A stretch of DNA of 64,000 nt, taken from contig CAJFJA010000002.1 of assembly GCA_904382605.1 (NCBI GenBank), positions 1-64,000 of the forward strand, given 5' to 3'. The DNA is from Candidatus Alloclostridium intestinigallinarum (GTDB lineage Bacteria; Bacillota; Clostridia; Christensenellales; UBA3700). Below are positions 25,346-35,102 of the stretch, piece by piece (position 1 is the first letter of the stretch; each line of letters begins with the position of its first letter). Position numbers and translations under genes: made by a program. Below the pieces are notes generated by a model. The model saw nothing but the letters and a program-made list of their open reading frames with translations, was not told the origin of the DNA and made no database searches.

Positions 25346-27958
25346 ATGTCGGAAGATATGAAAAACGCATCCGTTGAGAGCGCCGATATAATTACGCACG
25401 AAGAAGCGTCTTCCAAGGAAGAAGAAAAGGTGCGCGCGCTGCTCAAGCTGGAAAACATTACCAAAGATTACGTCGTGGGCAAGAACGTGACTCATGCCCT
25501 CAAAGGCGTAGATATAGAATTCCGCCCCGGAGAGTTCGTGGCTGTTTTAGGTCCTTCCGGTTGCGGCAAAACCACCCTGCTCAACATAATAGGCGGTCTG
25601 GACAGGTATACGGACGGCGACCTTTATATCAACGGCCGTTCCACCAAGGCGTACGAAGATTACGACTGGGACCGTTACCGCAACAAGACGATAGGTTTCA
25701 TCTTTCAGAACTACAACCTTATAATGCACCAGACGATACTTTCCAACGTGGAGCTGGCGCTCACGCTCATCGGCGTGGGCAGGGCGGAGCGCAGGCGCAG
25801 GGCTATGGAAGCGCTTGAAAGCGTGGGACTTGCCGAGCAGTATTACAAAAAGCCCAACCAGCTTTCGGGCGGTCAGATGCAGCGCGTGGCGATTGCAAGA
25901 GCCATTGTGAACAATCCCAAGATTCTGCTTGCGGACGAACCCACGGGCGCGCTTGACAGCGAAAGTTCGCAGCAGGTCATGGACATTCTGAAAAATCTGT
26001 CCAAAGACAGGCTTGTCATAATGGTTACGCACAACGACGACCTTGCGGAAGAGTACGCGGACAGGATTGTCAGGATAAAAGACGGCGTTGTCGTCAGCGA
26101 CACCAATCCGTTCGAGTGCGGCATTCCCCCCGAGCCGTTGAAGGAAAGGGAGAAGAATTTAATCAAGCGTATCAAAAACTTTTTCAGGCACGACAAGCAG
26201 GAAAAGCATACGTCGATGTCATACGAAAGCGCGATAAGGCTTTCGGCAAATAATCTGTCCACCAAGAAGATGCGCACCGCGCTCACGTCTTTTGCGGGCA
26301 GTATAGGCATAATAGGCATAGCGATAGTGCTTTCGCTTTCGTCGGGATTTTCCGCGTACATTTCGTCCATGGAAGAAGATTCGCTTTCGTCCTATCCGGT
26401 GGTCATAGGCTCGTCCACGGGTATAAGCCTCGACCAGGCGATTCAGATGCTCAACATAACCAGCGGAAGGGAAGAATATCCCGACGCGGACGAGATGTTC
26501 ACCAACAAAGTGCTCGTACAGGCGATGCTGAACAATTTCGCGGGCAACAACCAGGTGGGCAAGAGGACGGACTTATCCGATTTCACGCAGTTTTTGTCGG
26601 AAAACTGGGACAGCGCGTGGGGATACTACAAGTATAACTACAACTTCAATATGTCGCTGTGGTCGAACAATGCGTCCCCCGACGACGGCAATTACACCCG
26701 TATATATCCGTTCGACGACCTTATTCCCGACGTGTTCGACGCATATAAGGACATGGTTGCAAACATGACGGTAATGGACGAGTTGCCCGATTCGGACACG
26801 CTCAACTCGCAGTACGAACTCATCTACGGCAAGCAGGCGGAGTCGGCGGACGAAGCGGTGCTCATCGTGGACAGCAAGAACGAAGTCACCGACTTTATGA
26901 TATTCGCCCTGGGACTTATAGAAGTTTCCGGCACGGGTATGTTCGATTACGCCGCGGCTCTCAACCAGATAAAGGACAGCTACTCTTTCGACGACCTGTG
27001 CTACACGAGCGGGGACGACGCGACGGGACTGAGTTACAACATAACCGTGGATTCCGACACATACCGCAGTAACGGCAACGGCACTTATTCCGCCGTGAAT
27101 CTCAACGGAAGGGATTCCGCCGTCACCGGATCGCCCAACACCATTAAGATAGTGGGCGTGATAAGGGTAAGGGAAGGGGTACAGAACCCCTGTATGTCCG
27201 GCGTTATCGGCTACACGCAGGAGCTTACCGACCAACTTATAAATTACATTGCGCAAAGCGAAGTCGTGCAGGCGCAGATGGCAAATCCCGACACGGACGT
27301 GACGACGGGGCATCCTTTCGCGGCGGCGACCGACGACTCTGACCCTTACCAGGACGCCCTGGCGGATCTGGGATATTCCGTCATCGGCAAGCCCAACACC
27401 ATAAGCATATACGCCTCCTCGATGGATTCCAAGCAGGTAATTCTGCAGATGATAGACGGATATAACAACGGCGCGTCGGACGGCGGATACCAGGCGGTGC
27501 CTTATTCGGACGTGCTCAGCCAGATGATGGGCTTTATAAACAGCCTTTCCGATACCGTTACTTACGTCATGGTGGGATTTTCGGGTATATCGCTTATCGT
27601 TTCGTGTATAATGATAGGCATAATAACGTACATCTCCGTCATGGAGCGCACCAAGGAAATAGGTATACTGCGCAGTATAGGCGCGAGGAAACGCGACATA
27701 TCGCGCGTATTCAACGCCGAAACCTTTATGATAGGTCTGCTGTCGGGTATAATCGGCGTGGTATTCACCTGTATAGTCTACTTCCCGGCAAACGCCATAC
27801 TGAACGCCGTTCTCGGCCTGGGCAATCTCTTCCAGCTCGTCTGGTGGCAGCTTGTCGGACTTATCGTCATATCTGTGGTCCTGACCCTGATATCCGGCTT
27901 TATTCCGGCGCATATGGCGGCTAAGAAGGATCCCGTCATCGCACTTAGGAGTGAGTAA
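25346..27958 (+). CDS. ABC transporter, ATPase fused to FtsX-type permease
   Basis: An 870-residue single-chain half transporter of the MacB/LolD-FtsX type. The ATPase domain (about 33-255) has Walker A GPSGCGKT, signature LSGGQMQRVAIARA and Walker B ILLADEPTGALDS. A linker leads to transmembrane helix 1 (about 312-335), a large extracytoplasmic domain (about 340-740) and three C-terminal helices with the FtsX motif SVMERTKEIGILRSIGARKRDI. The family exports peptides or lipids or works as a mechanotransmission pump. The substrate is unknown. AAGGAG precedes the ATG, and a perfect terminator follows. Confidence 0.92.
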   Translation: MSEDMKNASVESADIITHEEASSKEEEKVRALLKLENITKDYVVGKNVTHALKGVDIEFRPGEFVAVLGPSGCGKTTLLNIIGGLDRYTDGDLYINGRSTKAYEDYDWDRYRNKTIGFIFQNYNLIMHQTILSNVELALTLIGVGRAERRRRAMEALESVGLAEQYYKKPNQLSGGQMQRVAIARAIVNNPKILLADEPTGALDSESSQQVMDILKNLSKDRLVIMVTHNDDLAEEYADRIVRIKDGVVVSDTNPFECGIPPEPLKEREKNLIKRIKNFFRHDKQEKHTSMSYESAIRLSANNLSTKKMRTALTSFAGSIGIIGIAIVLSLSSGFSAYISSMEEDSLSSYPVVIGSSTGISLDQAIQMLNITSGREEYPDADEMFTNKVLVQAMLNNFAGNNQVGKRTDLSDFTQFLSENWDSAWGYYKYNYNFNMSLWSNNASPDDGNYTRIYPFDDLIPDVFDAYKDMVANMTVMDELPDSDTLNSQYELIYGKQAESADEAVLIVDSKNEVTDFMIFALGLIEVSGTGMFDYAAALNQIKDSYSFDDLCYTSGDDATGLSYNITVDSDTYRSNGNGTYSAVNLNGRDSAVTGSPNTIKIVGVIRVREGVQNPCMSGVIGYTQELTDQLINYIAQSEVVQAQMANPDTDVTTGHPFAAATDDSDPYQDALADLGYSVIGKPNTISIYASSMDSKQVILQMIDGYNNGASDGGYQAVPYSDVLSQMMGFINSLSDTVTYVMVGFSGISLIVSCIMIGIITYISVMERTKEIGILRSIGARKRDISRVFNAETFMIGLLSGIIGVVFTCIVYFPANAILNAVLGLGNLFQLVWWQLVGLIVISVVLTLISGFIPAHMAAKKDPVIALRSE

Positions 27959-27978
27959 GGCGGAAACCGTTAATTCAA

Positions 27979-28017
27979 AAATTGCGGACGGCAAACGTAT
28001 TGCCGTCCGTAATTTTT
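27979..28017 (+). terminator. Terminator after the ABC transporter
   Basis: CGGACGGCAA / TTGCCGTCCG (ten pairs) with flanking AAATT/AATTT pairing across a G-T pair, then a run of six T. Confidence 0.92.
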
Positions 28018-28039
28018 TCTCACACTTTTTCCGCCCACC

Positions 28040-28440
28040 ATAGGCGCCGCGCATAAGCACCCTCCTGCGGTGTCAAGGCAGCCGCTTTCTTGGTCACGTA
28101 CGCCTAGTACGCTCCCTGCGATAAGCGACTACCTTTCCTAGCATTAGGGCACTTCTTCGCGGTGCGTTTGGTTGCGGCTTTTAACAAGGTAAAAATTAAA
28201 GGCATTGCGAAGATAATTTCTTTAATCAAGTTACTTACTGCAAGGCATAATCATGGGTGGAGCGCCACGCGCTCCTTTTCTCGTCTGACGCGCCTTCTCT
28301 GCGCCGCGTTTCAGCGACACTGCAAAACGGTGAAATTTTGTAAATTTATCCGCATAGCCTTATCGAAAAACACTTTCATTCGGCGTTTAACTGCGGTGGA
28401 ATTTTGCAAATATTATCGCAAAACACTTTCATTCGGCGCA
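28040..28440. repeat. Dispersed composite repeat, copy 3
   Basis: 28040-28330 closely matches 3325-3760, sharing CATAGGCGCCGCGCATAAGC, CTAGCATTAGGGCACTTCTT and GGTGGAGCGCCACGCGCTCC. 28355-28440 carries two copies of a CACTTTCATTCGGCG module also found near 1200-1220 and, as CACTTTCACTCGGCG, near 4517. It is non-coding; function unknown. Confidence 0.8.
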
Positions 28441-28455
28441 TAATTTGCATATAAT
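28427..28455 (+). promoter_or_regulatory. Probable promoter of the M16 peptidase gene
   Basis: TATAAT lies at 28450-28455, only 9 bp before the ATG at 28465; the -35 (TTTCAT, 28427-28432) is poor. No Shine-Dalgarno sequence is present, so the transcript may be leaderless. Confidence 0.5.
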
Positions 28456-28464
28456 ATAGTTATT

Positions 28465-29730
28465 ATGGAAAAGACATTATACACATTCGACGACGGCTTA
28501 AAGCTGGTGCATTGTAGAATAGACGGCGTATATTCCGCCTATCTGAGCGTTATGACGGGCGTGGGCAGCGGCAACGAAACGGAAGAAAGCAACGGCATAT
28601 CGCATTGCGTGGAGCATATGCTTTTCAAGGGCACTGCAAGAAGGAACGCCTTTCAGATAAGCGAGGATATAGACAAGATAGGCGCGCAGATAAACGCCTT
28701 CACCTCGAAGACGGCGACCTGCTATTACACGACGGGACTTGCCGAGCATCTGGAAGAATGCGCGGACGTACTTTCCGACATACTCTTCAACCACACTCTG
28801 GACGAAGGGGAGCTGGACAAGGAGCGCAAGGTGATAGACGAGGAGATTTCCATGTCGGAAGACGACGGGTCCGACCTGTGCCTTGACAATCTTTCGGGCG
28901 CATACTTCGGTCCGCACCCCCTGGGGCGCACCATTCTGGGACCGAGGAGCAACGTGGCGCGTTTCACAAGCGGCGATTTAAGGGAGTATATCGGTCGGAA
29001 TTACGCGGCGGACAGCACGGTGGTGACCGTAGTGGGCAACGTGGAATTTGAAAGGGCGAAGGACGTTACGGCAAAGTATTTTTACGGAAGAATGGATAAA
29101 AAGGGCAGGGACTGGAAGGATAAGCCCGCCTCGCCCCATATGGGATATTCTTATACGGAAAAACCCGAACTTGAACAGTCGCACGTGGGAATAGCGTTTC
29201 CGTCATTGCCGTACAAGCACGAAAAGGACGCCGTCCTGGCGGTGGTGAACGCCGTTCTCGGCGGCAATATGAGTTCCCGCCTTTTCCAGGAGGTAAGGGA
29301 AAAGCAGGGGCTGGCGTATTCCGTGTTTTCCGCGCCTTCGACGTATATAAATAACGGATATCTGTGCGTTTATGCCGGGGTAAAGCCTTCCAATGCGCAA
29401 AAGGCGGTTAAGACGATTGCAAATCTTCTCAAAGGTCTGAAAGACAACCCCATTACGCAAAGCGAGCTGGACAAGGGCAAACAGCAGATAAAGACCGCCT
29501 ACGCGCTTTCCGGCGAGAGTACGAGCGGCAGCGGCTCGCTGTTTGCGCGCTATGCGCTTTACACGGGCAAACTTTTCGACGCGCAGGAGGAGATAGCGCG
29601 CGTGGAGAGGGTGGGACTTGACGAAGCGAACGCGCTTGCGCTGGAAATATTGAGTCCGCAGAAAGCCGCGCTCTCGTACGTCGGCAAAAAGTGCGGGAAA
29701 AACCTGCTCGAAATATTCAAAAATCAATAG
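28465..29730 (+). CDS. M16-family zinc metallopeptidase
   Basis: A 421-residue pitrilysin/processing-peptidase-type enzyme. The inverted zinc motif HCVEH (HxxEH) lies near 47-51, and the downstream glutamate is in the KVIDEEISMSEDD segment. The C-terminal half shows typical M16 sequence (VLGGNMSSRLFQEVREKQGLAY). Stand-alone single-unit members of about 420 residues (YmxG/PqqL-like) usually work as homodimers on peptides. In many Bacillota this gene lies near pnp and ftsK; here ftsK follows 151 bp downstream. It is probably cytoplasmic because no signal peptide is visible. Confidence 0.92.
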   Translation: MEKTLYTFDDGLKLVHCRIDGVYSAYLSVMTGVGSGNETEESNGISHCVEHMLFKGTARRNAFQISEDIDKIGAQINAFTSKTATCYYTTGLAEHLEECADVLSDILFNHTLDEGELDKERKVIDEEISMSEDDGSDLCLDNLSGAYFGPHPLGRTILGPRSNVARFTSGDLREYIGRNYAADSTVVTVVGNVEFERAKDVTAKYFYGRMDKKGRDWKDKPASPHMGYSYTEKPELEQSHVGIAFPSLPYKHEKDAVLAVVNAVLGGNMSSRLFQEVREKQGLAYSVFSAPSTYINNGYLCVYAGVKPSNAQKAVKTIANLLKGLKDNPITQSELDKGKQQIKTAYALSGESTSGSGSLFARYALYTGKLFDAQEEIARVERVGLDEANALALEILSPQKAALSYVGKKCGKNLLEIFKNQ

Positions 29731-29781
29731 CCGCGGCGCCGGCTTTTCCGCCGCGGGCGCGCCGCCGGCGCGTGCGCGGCT
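29729..29781 (+). terminator. GC-rich hairpin after the M16 gene
   Basis: Nested GC arms: AGCCGCG pairs with CGCGGCT overall, with inner CCGCGGC/GCCGCGG and CGCGCC/GGCGCG options. No T-run follows, so termination is uncertain. Confidence 0.4.
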
Positions 29782-29820
29782 ATATCTTATATTTATATTT
29801 AAAAATAAACAGGTAATTCC

Positions 29821-29850
29821 TTGTATTTTCGCCCGTGCGTGTGCTATAAT
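29821..29850 (+). promoter_or_regulatory. Probable ftsK promoter
   Basis: TATAAT at 29845-29850 with a weak TTGTAT 18 bp upstream. Confidence 0.5.
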
Positions 29851-29881
29851 TTGTATATCAAATTAAAGCAGGGAGTATATC

Positions 29882-32800
29882 TTGGTGAAAAGAAAGGAGA
29901 ATACGACTGAAAACACCGGTGCGGAAAATACGGCGGGCGGCTCCAAAAAGGAGATGAGCAATTCCATATTCGTCGGGCTTATTCTGCTCGGCATATCCGT
30001 GCTGTGCATGTTGATTTTATTCGGCGCTTTCGGAACGGCGGGGGATTACGTTAACAGATATTTCTTCTTGGGAATTTTCGGATTTTCCTCCTACGGCATT
30101 GCCGTTGCGCTTTTTGTGGTTGCAATTTTGAAGATATTCCGCGTAAAGGTGAAAGTTTCCCTCGGCATGACCGCGCTCTATCTGGGCACGCTCGCCGTGG
30201 TGGTTATGATGTGCCACCTTGCCACCTCGTACGGCTACGCTTACCACGGCTGGGGCGGCTATATTTCCGACTGCTACCTCAACGCGGACACCGCGGGCGG
30301 CGCGCTCTTTTCGCTGCTGGGATTCCCGCTTGTCATGTCCGAATTCATGTATATTTTCAGCATGGTCATATTGGGACTTGTGGCGGCGGGACTTGCGGCG
30401 CTTATCGTAGTGTGCATGTTCAATCTGGACAAGATAGTCGCCGCGCGCAGGGCGAGCAAGCTGGGAAAGATAACTTCTTCCGACGAATATTCGCGCAGGG
30501 CGGAGGACGGATACCGCACCGTGGGCACGGATATGTACAACGGCACGGTTTCGGGTAAGAAGCTGGAAAGCACCTTCCGCACCACGTTCATCAACCACCC
30601 CACCAACGTAAAGCCCATAGACAAGCTGGCGGACGAAGAACAGGATATAATCGAGGACGAACCCGTCCCCGACGTAAAACCCGTCGTGGATATGTACAGG
30701 AATATGGACAGCGCCAGCGCGCGCGAAGTGCTTTACGGCGACAGGGATTCCGCTCCCAAACGCCCCGAACGCAGGAGTTTCACGCGCGACGACGGTATGC
30801 GTATGCTTTACGGCGACTATACCCCGCAGGACGATTCTCCCGCCGCGCCCGCGCAGGATACGGGCAGGCGCTTTACCGGCGACGAATCCTTGTTCTACAA
30901 CGAAACCAGGGAGCGCACGCGCCGTGAGAATATAGCGAAGCTGAACAGCGCTTCCGACGACGAGATAGACAAATTCATAAGCAACGCGTTCCGCAGGGAT
31001 AACGGCGCGGCGGAGGAGAACAAACCCGCCGTGGAAGACGCGGACGGCGAAAGGCAGCGTATGCAGGATATGTCCGACCACAACGAGCGCGCGTTCGACG
31101 ATTTCTCGCAGCTTTTCGGTATGAGGGTGGAAGAGCAGTCTAAACCCGAAGCGGTCAAGCCGGAGCCTGTAAAGCCCGAAGCGGTCAAACCCGAACCTGT
31201 AAAACCCGAGCCTGTCAAGCCCGAACCCGTCAAGCCGGAGCCTGTAAAGCCCGAAGCGGTCAAGCCCGAGCCTGTAAAGCCCGAGCCTGTAAAACCCGAA
31301 CCTGTCAAGCCGGAGCTTGTCAAACCCGAACCCGTAAAGCCGGAGCCGGTCAAACCCGAACCGGTCAAACCCGTTCCCGCGAAAACAGAATCTTCCGCGC
31401 AGGCAAAGGCGGAAGAGGAGAAGGACGACGACGAACGCTGTTTCAACGGCATACCGATATTTGTGCCCGAAAAGGCGGGCAAATACACTCCGCCCAAGCT
31501 GGAGCTTCTGGATAACTACAACGAAAACCCCGCGGGCGACGAGGACTATATGACGATGACGGCGGAACTGGAACGCACGCTGGAGGACTTCAAAGTGCCC
31601 GCAAAAGTGGTGAATATAGTAAAAGGTCCGGCGTTTTCCCGCTTCGAACTGCAAATGCCGCGCTCCATATCCGTGCGCGAAATTCCCAAGCTGGAAGAAG
31701 ATATACGCGCGTGCCTTATGGTGGACAGCATACGTATAGAAGCGCCTATCCGCGGCAAAAACCTGGTGGGCGTGGAAGTGCCTAACAAGGTGAGGGGCAC
31801 GGTGGGACTGAAAACCGTCGTCAATTCGCCCGAATTTATCCGTGCGGACAAGGACAAGGGGCTTTATTTCGCCCTGGGCAAGGATATTGACAACAACAAC
31901 TATGTGTGCGACATCACCAAATTCCCGCACGCCCTGGTAGCAGGTTCGAGCGGTTCGGGTAAGAGCGTGTTCCTCAACTGTCTGCTGTGCAGTATGGTCT
32001 ACAAGTATTCGCCCGACGATCTGAGGGTGCTGCTTATCGACCCCAAGGTGGTGGAATTCAAGCCTTACGAGGGTATGCCGCATATGCTGCTGCCCAAGGC
32101 GATTTCGGACGAGCATATGGCGATAAACGCGCTTAAATGGCTGGTCAACGAAATGGAATACCGCTACAATCTGTTCGGCGAAAATATGGTCAGCAATCTG
32201 AGCGAGTACAACGCGAAGAATCCCGGCAACAAGCTGCCCAGCATACTGCTTATCGTGGACGAGGTGGGCGATATAATGACTTCGCCGGTGGGCAGGGACT
32301 TCGAGCAGTACACCAAACGCCTGGCGCAGAAGGCGCGCGCGGCGGGCATAAGCATGATTCTTGCGACCCAGCGTCCTTCGGTGGACGTCATTACGGGTAC
32401 GATAAAGGCGAACCTGCCTACGCGTATCGCGTTCGCGGTCACTTCGTCGGTGGACTCCAAGACGATACTCGATTCCCCCGGCGCGGAAAAACTGCTGCGA
32501 CTGGGCGATATGCTCTACAAGGAGGGCAGTAAGCCCAATATGATCCGCGTGCAGGGCGCGCTCATTCTGAGCAAGGAGATATACGCCGTCGCAAACTATG
32601 TGAAGGAGCATAACAAGGCGCACTTCGACCCCGCCATAGAAAAGTATATCTGCACGGTGGAAGAAGAAAAGCCCGCAAGCACTCTCTCCGACGTGGGCGA
32701 AACGCACGACGGCGCGATGGCGGAAGACCCTTACTTCGTGCAGGCGCTCAAATACGTGGTGGAAATGGGCTCGGTGTCCATCTCCCGCCTGCAAAGGGTG

Positions 32801-32956
32801 TTCAGCCTCGGCTACAACAGGGCGGCAAGGCTTGTGGACAAAATGGAAGCGAAGGGCTACGTCGAACCGCAGATTGCGGGCAAGAAGGACAGGGCGGTGC
32901 TTCTTACCATGGAGCAGTTCAACGAACTGTACGGCGGAGACGACAAGAACGGATAA
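29882..32956 (+). CDS. ftsK: DNA translocase FtsK/SpoIIIE
   Basis: A 1024-residue septal DNA pump that clears chromosomes from the division or sporulation septum. Four N-terminal helices (about 24-185) anchor it. A long disordered linker follows, including a KPEPV/KPEAV repeat block (about 420-500). The motor has Walker A AGSSGSGKSV (about 687-696), Walker B ILLIVDEVGD and the downstream ATQRPSVDVITG. The C-terminal winged-helix gamma domain (about 950-1024, VSISRLQRVFSLGYNRAARLV) recognises KOPS/SRS-like sequences. The start is TTG at 29882 or GTG at 29885 after AGGGAG. It is longer than usual because of the repeat linker. Confidence 0.94.
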   Translation: MVKRKENTTENTGAENTAGGSKKEMSNSIFVGLILLGISVLCMLILFGAFGTAGDYVNRYFFLGIFGFSSYGIAVALFVVAILKIFRVKVKVSLGMTALYLGTLAVVVMMCHLATSYGYAYHGWGGYISDCYLNADTAGGALFSLLGFPLVMSEFMYIFSMVILGLVAAGLAALIVVCMFNLDKIVAARRASKLGKITSSDEYSRRAEDGYRTVGTDMYNGTVSGKKLESTFRTTFINHPTNVKPIDKLADEEQDIIEDEPVPDVKPVVDMYRNMDSASAREVLYGDRDSAPKRPERRSFTRDDGMRMLYGDYTPQDDSPAAPAQDTGRRFTGDESLFYNETRERTRRENIAKLNSASDDEIDKFISNAFRRDNGAAEENKPAVEDADGERQRMQDMSDHNERAFDDFSQLFGMRVEEQSKPEAVKPEPVKPEAVKPEPVKPEPVKPEPVKPEPVKPEAVKPEPVKPEPVKPEPVKPELVKPEPVKPEPVKPEPVKPVPAKTESSAQAKAEEEKDDDERCFNGIPIFVPEKAGKYTPPKLELLDNYNENPAGDEDYMTMTAELERTLEDFKVPAKVVNIVKGPAFSRFELQMPRSISVREIPKLEEDIRACLMVDSIRIEAPIRGKNLVGVEVPNKVRGTVGLKTVVNSPEFIRADKDKGLYFALGKDIDNNNYVCDITKFPHALVAGSSGSGKSVFLNCLLCSMVYKYSPDDLRVLLIDPKVVEFKPYEGMPHMLLPKAISDEHMAINALKWLVNEMEYRYNLFGENMVSNLSEYNAKNPGNKLPSILLIVDEVGDIMTSPVGRDFEQYTKRLAQKARAAGISMILATQRPSVDVITGTIKANLPTRIAFAVTSSVDSKTILDSPGAEKLLRLGDMLYKEGSKPNMIRVQGALILSKEIYAVANYVKEHNKAHFDPAIEKYICTVEEEKPASTLSDVGETHDGAMAEDPYFVQALKYVVEMGSVSISRLQRVFSLGYNRAARLVDKMEAKGYVEPQIAGKKDRAVLLTMEQFNELYGGDDKNG

Positions 32957-33067
32957 CAAGACTGCCGCGGCTTGAAAGGCTGCGGCAATTCAGGTTGATA
33001 AAAAGGAAACGCGCGCGGCAAATTTTGCAAAAGCGGTTGAAAAGCTTGCGCGCGATAAAGAAAACAG

Positions 33068-34399
33068 ATGTCTGAAACAAGTAAGAAGTTGGGAGTAATC
33101 TCATTAGGGTGCGATAAAAACAGGGTGGATACGGAAAACGCCCTGGCGTATTTTGCGGACGCGGGATACACCGCCGTTGCCGATTTGTCGGAAGCGGACG
33201 TCATTTTAGTGAACACCTGCGGCTTTATCGACCCGGCAAAGCAGGAGAGCATAGACGCCGTTCTGGAAGCTGCCGCATACAAGAAGAGCGGCAGGTGCAG
33301 GGTGCTGGCGGTAAGCGGCTGTCTTGCCCAGCGGTACGGCGCGGATTTGCAGGAAGGTATTCCGGAAATAGACGTGCTCGCGGGTACGGAGAGATACGCC
33401 GACCTTCCCGCGGCGGTGGAAAGGGCGCTTGCCGGGGAGCGCGTGCAGCCGCTTACCAACGATATAAACGACAGAAGTTTCACAAGCAGGCGCGTGCTGA
33501 CCACGCCCGCGCACTACGCCTATCTGAGGATAGCGGAGGGCTGTTCCAACAGGTGCACCTACTGCGCCATACCCTACATACGCGGAAATTACACCTCGCG
33601 CCCGCTCGAAGAGCTGGTTGCGGAGGCAAAGGAGCTTGTGGACGGCTGGGGAGTGAAGGAACTCATTCTCGTGGCGCAGGACGTCACCCGTTACGGCACG
33701 GACGGGGGACGCAAACAGCTTATCCCCCTGCTTGAAAGGCTGAGCGCGCTGGACGTGAGGTGGATAAGGCTGCTTTACCTCTATCCCGAACAGGTGGACG
33801 ACGAACTTATAGATTATATCGCTTCAAACGACAAAATATGCAAGTATGTTGACATACCTTTGCAGCATATAAACGATAAGATATTGAAGAGAATGGGCAG
33901 AAGGGTGAACGGAGAGCAAATCCGCGCGCTCGTGAAAAAACTGCGCGACAAGGGCATATTCACCCGTTCTACGTTCATCGTCGGCTTTCCGGGAGAGGGG
34001 GAAGAGGAGTTTGAAGAACTGCTCGCCTTTCTGAAAGAAGCGCGCTTTTACGCGTGCGGCTTTTTCGCCTATTCAAAGGAAGAGGGAACTCCGGCGGCTA
34101 AACTGCCCGGGCAGGTCGGCGCGCGCGTGAAGGCGGCAAGAAGAAAGCGCGCCTACGCCGTGCAAAGCGCGGTATCTGCCGAAGACAAGGAAAAACTTAT
34201 CGGCAGGACGTTCGATACCGTGTACGAGGACATAGATTACGACAGGCAGACGTTCAGGGGCAGAACCGCGTTCCAGACGCCCGACGTGGACGGAGTGACG
34301 TATTTCACTTCAAGCGTGCCCGTGGACGCGGGCGGCGTGTACCGCGTGAAGATAACGGGCGTATGCGGGGAAGATCTTATCGGAGAGGTCGTGGAATAA
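33068..34399 (+). CDS. rimO: Ribosomal protein S12 methylthiotransferase RimO
   Basis: A 443-residue radical SAM enzyme that adds a methylthio group to an aspartate of ribosomal protein S12. The N-terminal UPF0004 domain holds cluster cysteines in SLGCDKNRVDTE, NTCGFIDPA and VSGCLAQRY. The radical SAM motif is CSNRCTYC, and a C-terminal TRAM domain (about 375-443) completes it. The opening SLGCDKNRVD is diagnostic of RimO rather than MiaB. The ATG at 33068 lacks an obvious ribosome binding site, and an in-frame stop lies four codons upstream. Its stop overlaps the pgsA start (TAATG). Confidence 0.94.
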   Translation: MSETSKKLGVISLGCDKNRVDTENALAYFADAGYTAVADLSEADVILVNTCGFIDPAKQESIDAVLEAAAYKKSGRCRVLAVSGCLAQRYGADLQEGIPEIDVLAGTERYADLPAAVERALAGERVQPLTNDINDRSFTSRRVLTTPAHYAYLRIAEGCSNRCTYCAIPYIRGNYTSRPLEELVAEAKELVDGWGVKELILVAQDVTRYGTDGGRKQLIPLLERLSALDVRWIRLLYLYPEQVDDELIDYIASNDKICKYVDIPLQHINDKILKRMGRRVNGEQIRALVKKLRDKGIFTRSTFIVGFPGEGEEEFEELLAFLKEARFYACGFFAYSKEEGTPAAKLPGQVGARVKAARRKRAYAVQSAVSAEDKEKLIGRTFDTVYEDIDYDRQTFRGRTAFQTPDVDGVTYFTSSVPVDAGGVYRVKITGVCGEDLIGEVVE

Positions 34400-35100
34400 T
34401 GGGAAAGATACGTATAAATTTACCTACTAAAATAACAATCGCAAGGCTTGCGCTCATACCGCTGATAGTCGTCGCCTACTGCCTGCAATCTCTGGCGGGC
34501 TGGGTGTGCGCCGTAACGGGCGTGCTGTTCTGGATAGCCGGCTGGACGGACTTTTTCGACGGCTATATCGCGCGCAAGTATAATATGGTTACCGACCTGG
34601 GCAAGTTTCTCGACCCGATTGCGGATAAAATACTCGTAATCGTCGGACTCGCCTTCGTGGTGGACGGGCAGTATTTCGCGGCAATCGGCATTCCCTACGT
34701 TGCGGTTATATGCAGTATAATAATAGTCGCGCGCGAATTTATCATAGGGCTTCTGCGCCAGATAGCCGCGCTCAAAAACTTCGTGATAGCGGCTGATAAA
34801 ATGGGTAAGCTGAAGACGGTTGCAACGCTGACCGCGCTCACGACGCTGCTGTTTTCGCCCCTGCACGTCGTCATCACCTGGATAGGCTTTGTCGAACTTA
34901 TCATCGCAACGGTGCTGACGGTGGTATCGGGAGTGCATTACATCTATAAAAACCGCGGCGTGTTCGAAGAAGAGGATAAGGCGAACGGCGAAGCCTGCGG
35001 CAATGCGGAAAACTGCGCGGAGGACAATAAAGAGAATAACGCCGCCGCGGCGGCGGAGGGCGCGGAGATCGCACAAAGCGCCGATAAGGAGGGAAAATAA
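34399..35100 (+). CDS. pgsA: CDP-diacylglycerol-glycerol-3-phosphate 3-phosphatidyltransferase
   Basis: A 233-residue integral membrane enzyme making phosphatidylglycerol phosphate. The CDP-alcohol phosphotransferase signature is complete: DGYIARKYNMVTDLGKFLDP followed by IAD (DG-x2-AR-x8-G-x3-D-x3-D, near 55-77). About five further hydrophobic helices follow. The last 45 residues are a hydrophilic Ala/Glu/Asn tail not needed for the fold. I start it at the ATG overlapping the rimO stop, because the 12 residues upstream are Arg-rich and lie inside rimO. The rimO-pgsA-cinA-recA order is common in Clostridia. Confidence 0.93.
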   Translation: MGKIRINLPTKITIARLALIPLIVVAYCLQSLAGWVCAVTGVLFWIAGWTDFFDGYIARKYNMVTDLGKFLDPIADKILVIVGLAFVVDGQYFAAIGIPYVAVICSIIIVAREFIIGLLRQIAALKNFVIAADKMGKLKTVATLTALTTLLFSPLHVVITWIGFVELIIATVLTVVSGVHYIYKNRGVFEEEDKANGEACGNAENCAEDNKENNAAAAAEGAEIAQSADKEGK

Positions 35101-35102
35101 AA

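Noticed and set aside
30017..32959. Long open frame antisense to ftsK (980 codons)
   Set aside because: It is complementary to a well-defined FtsK with all motifs; its own translation is low in complexity and unlike known proteins.
34363..34398. Longer N-terminus for PgsA
   Set aside because: Twelve Arg/Gly-rich residues lie inside rimO; the ATG overlapping the rimO stop gives the normal N-terminus.
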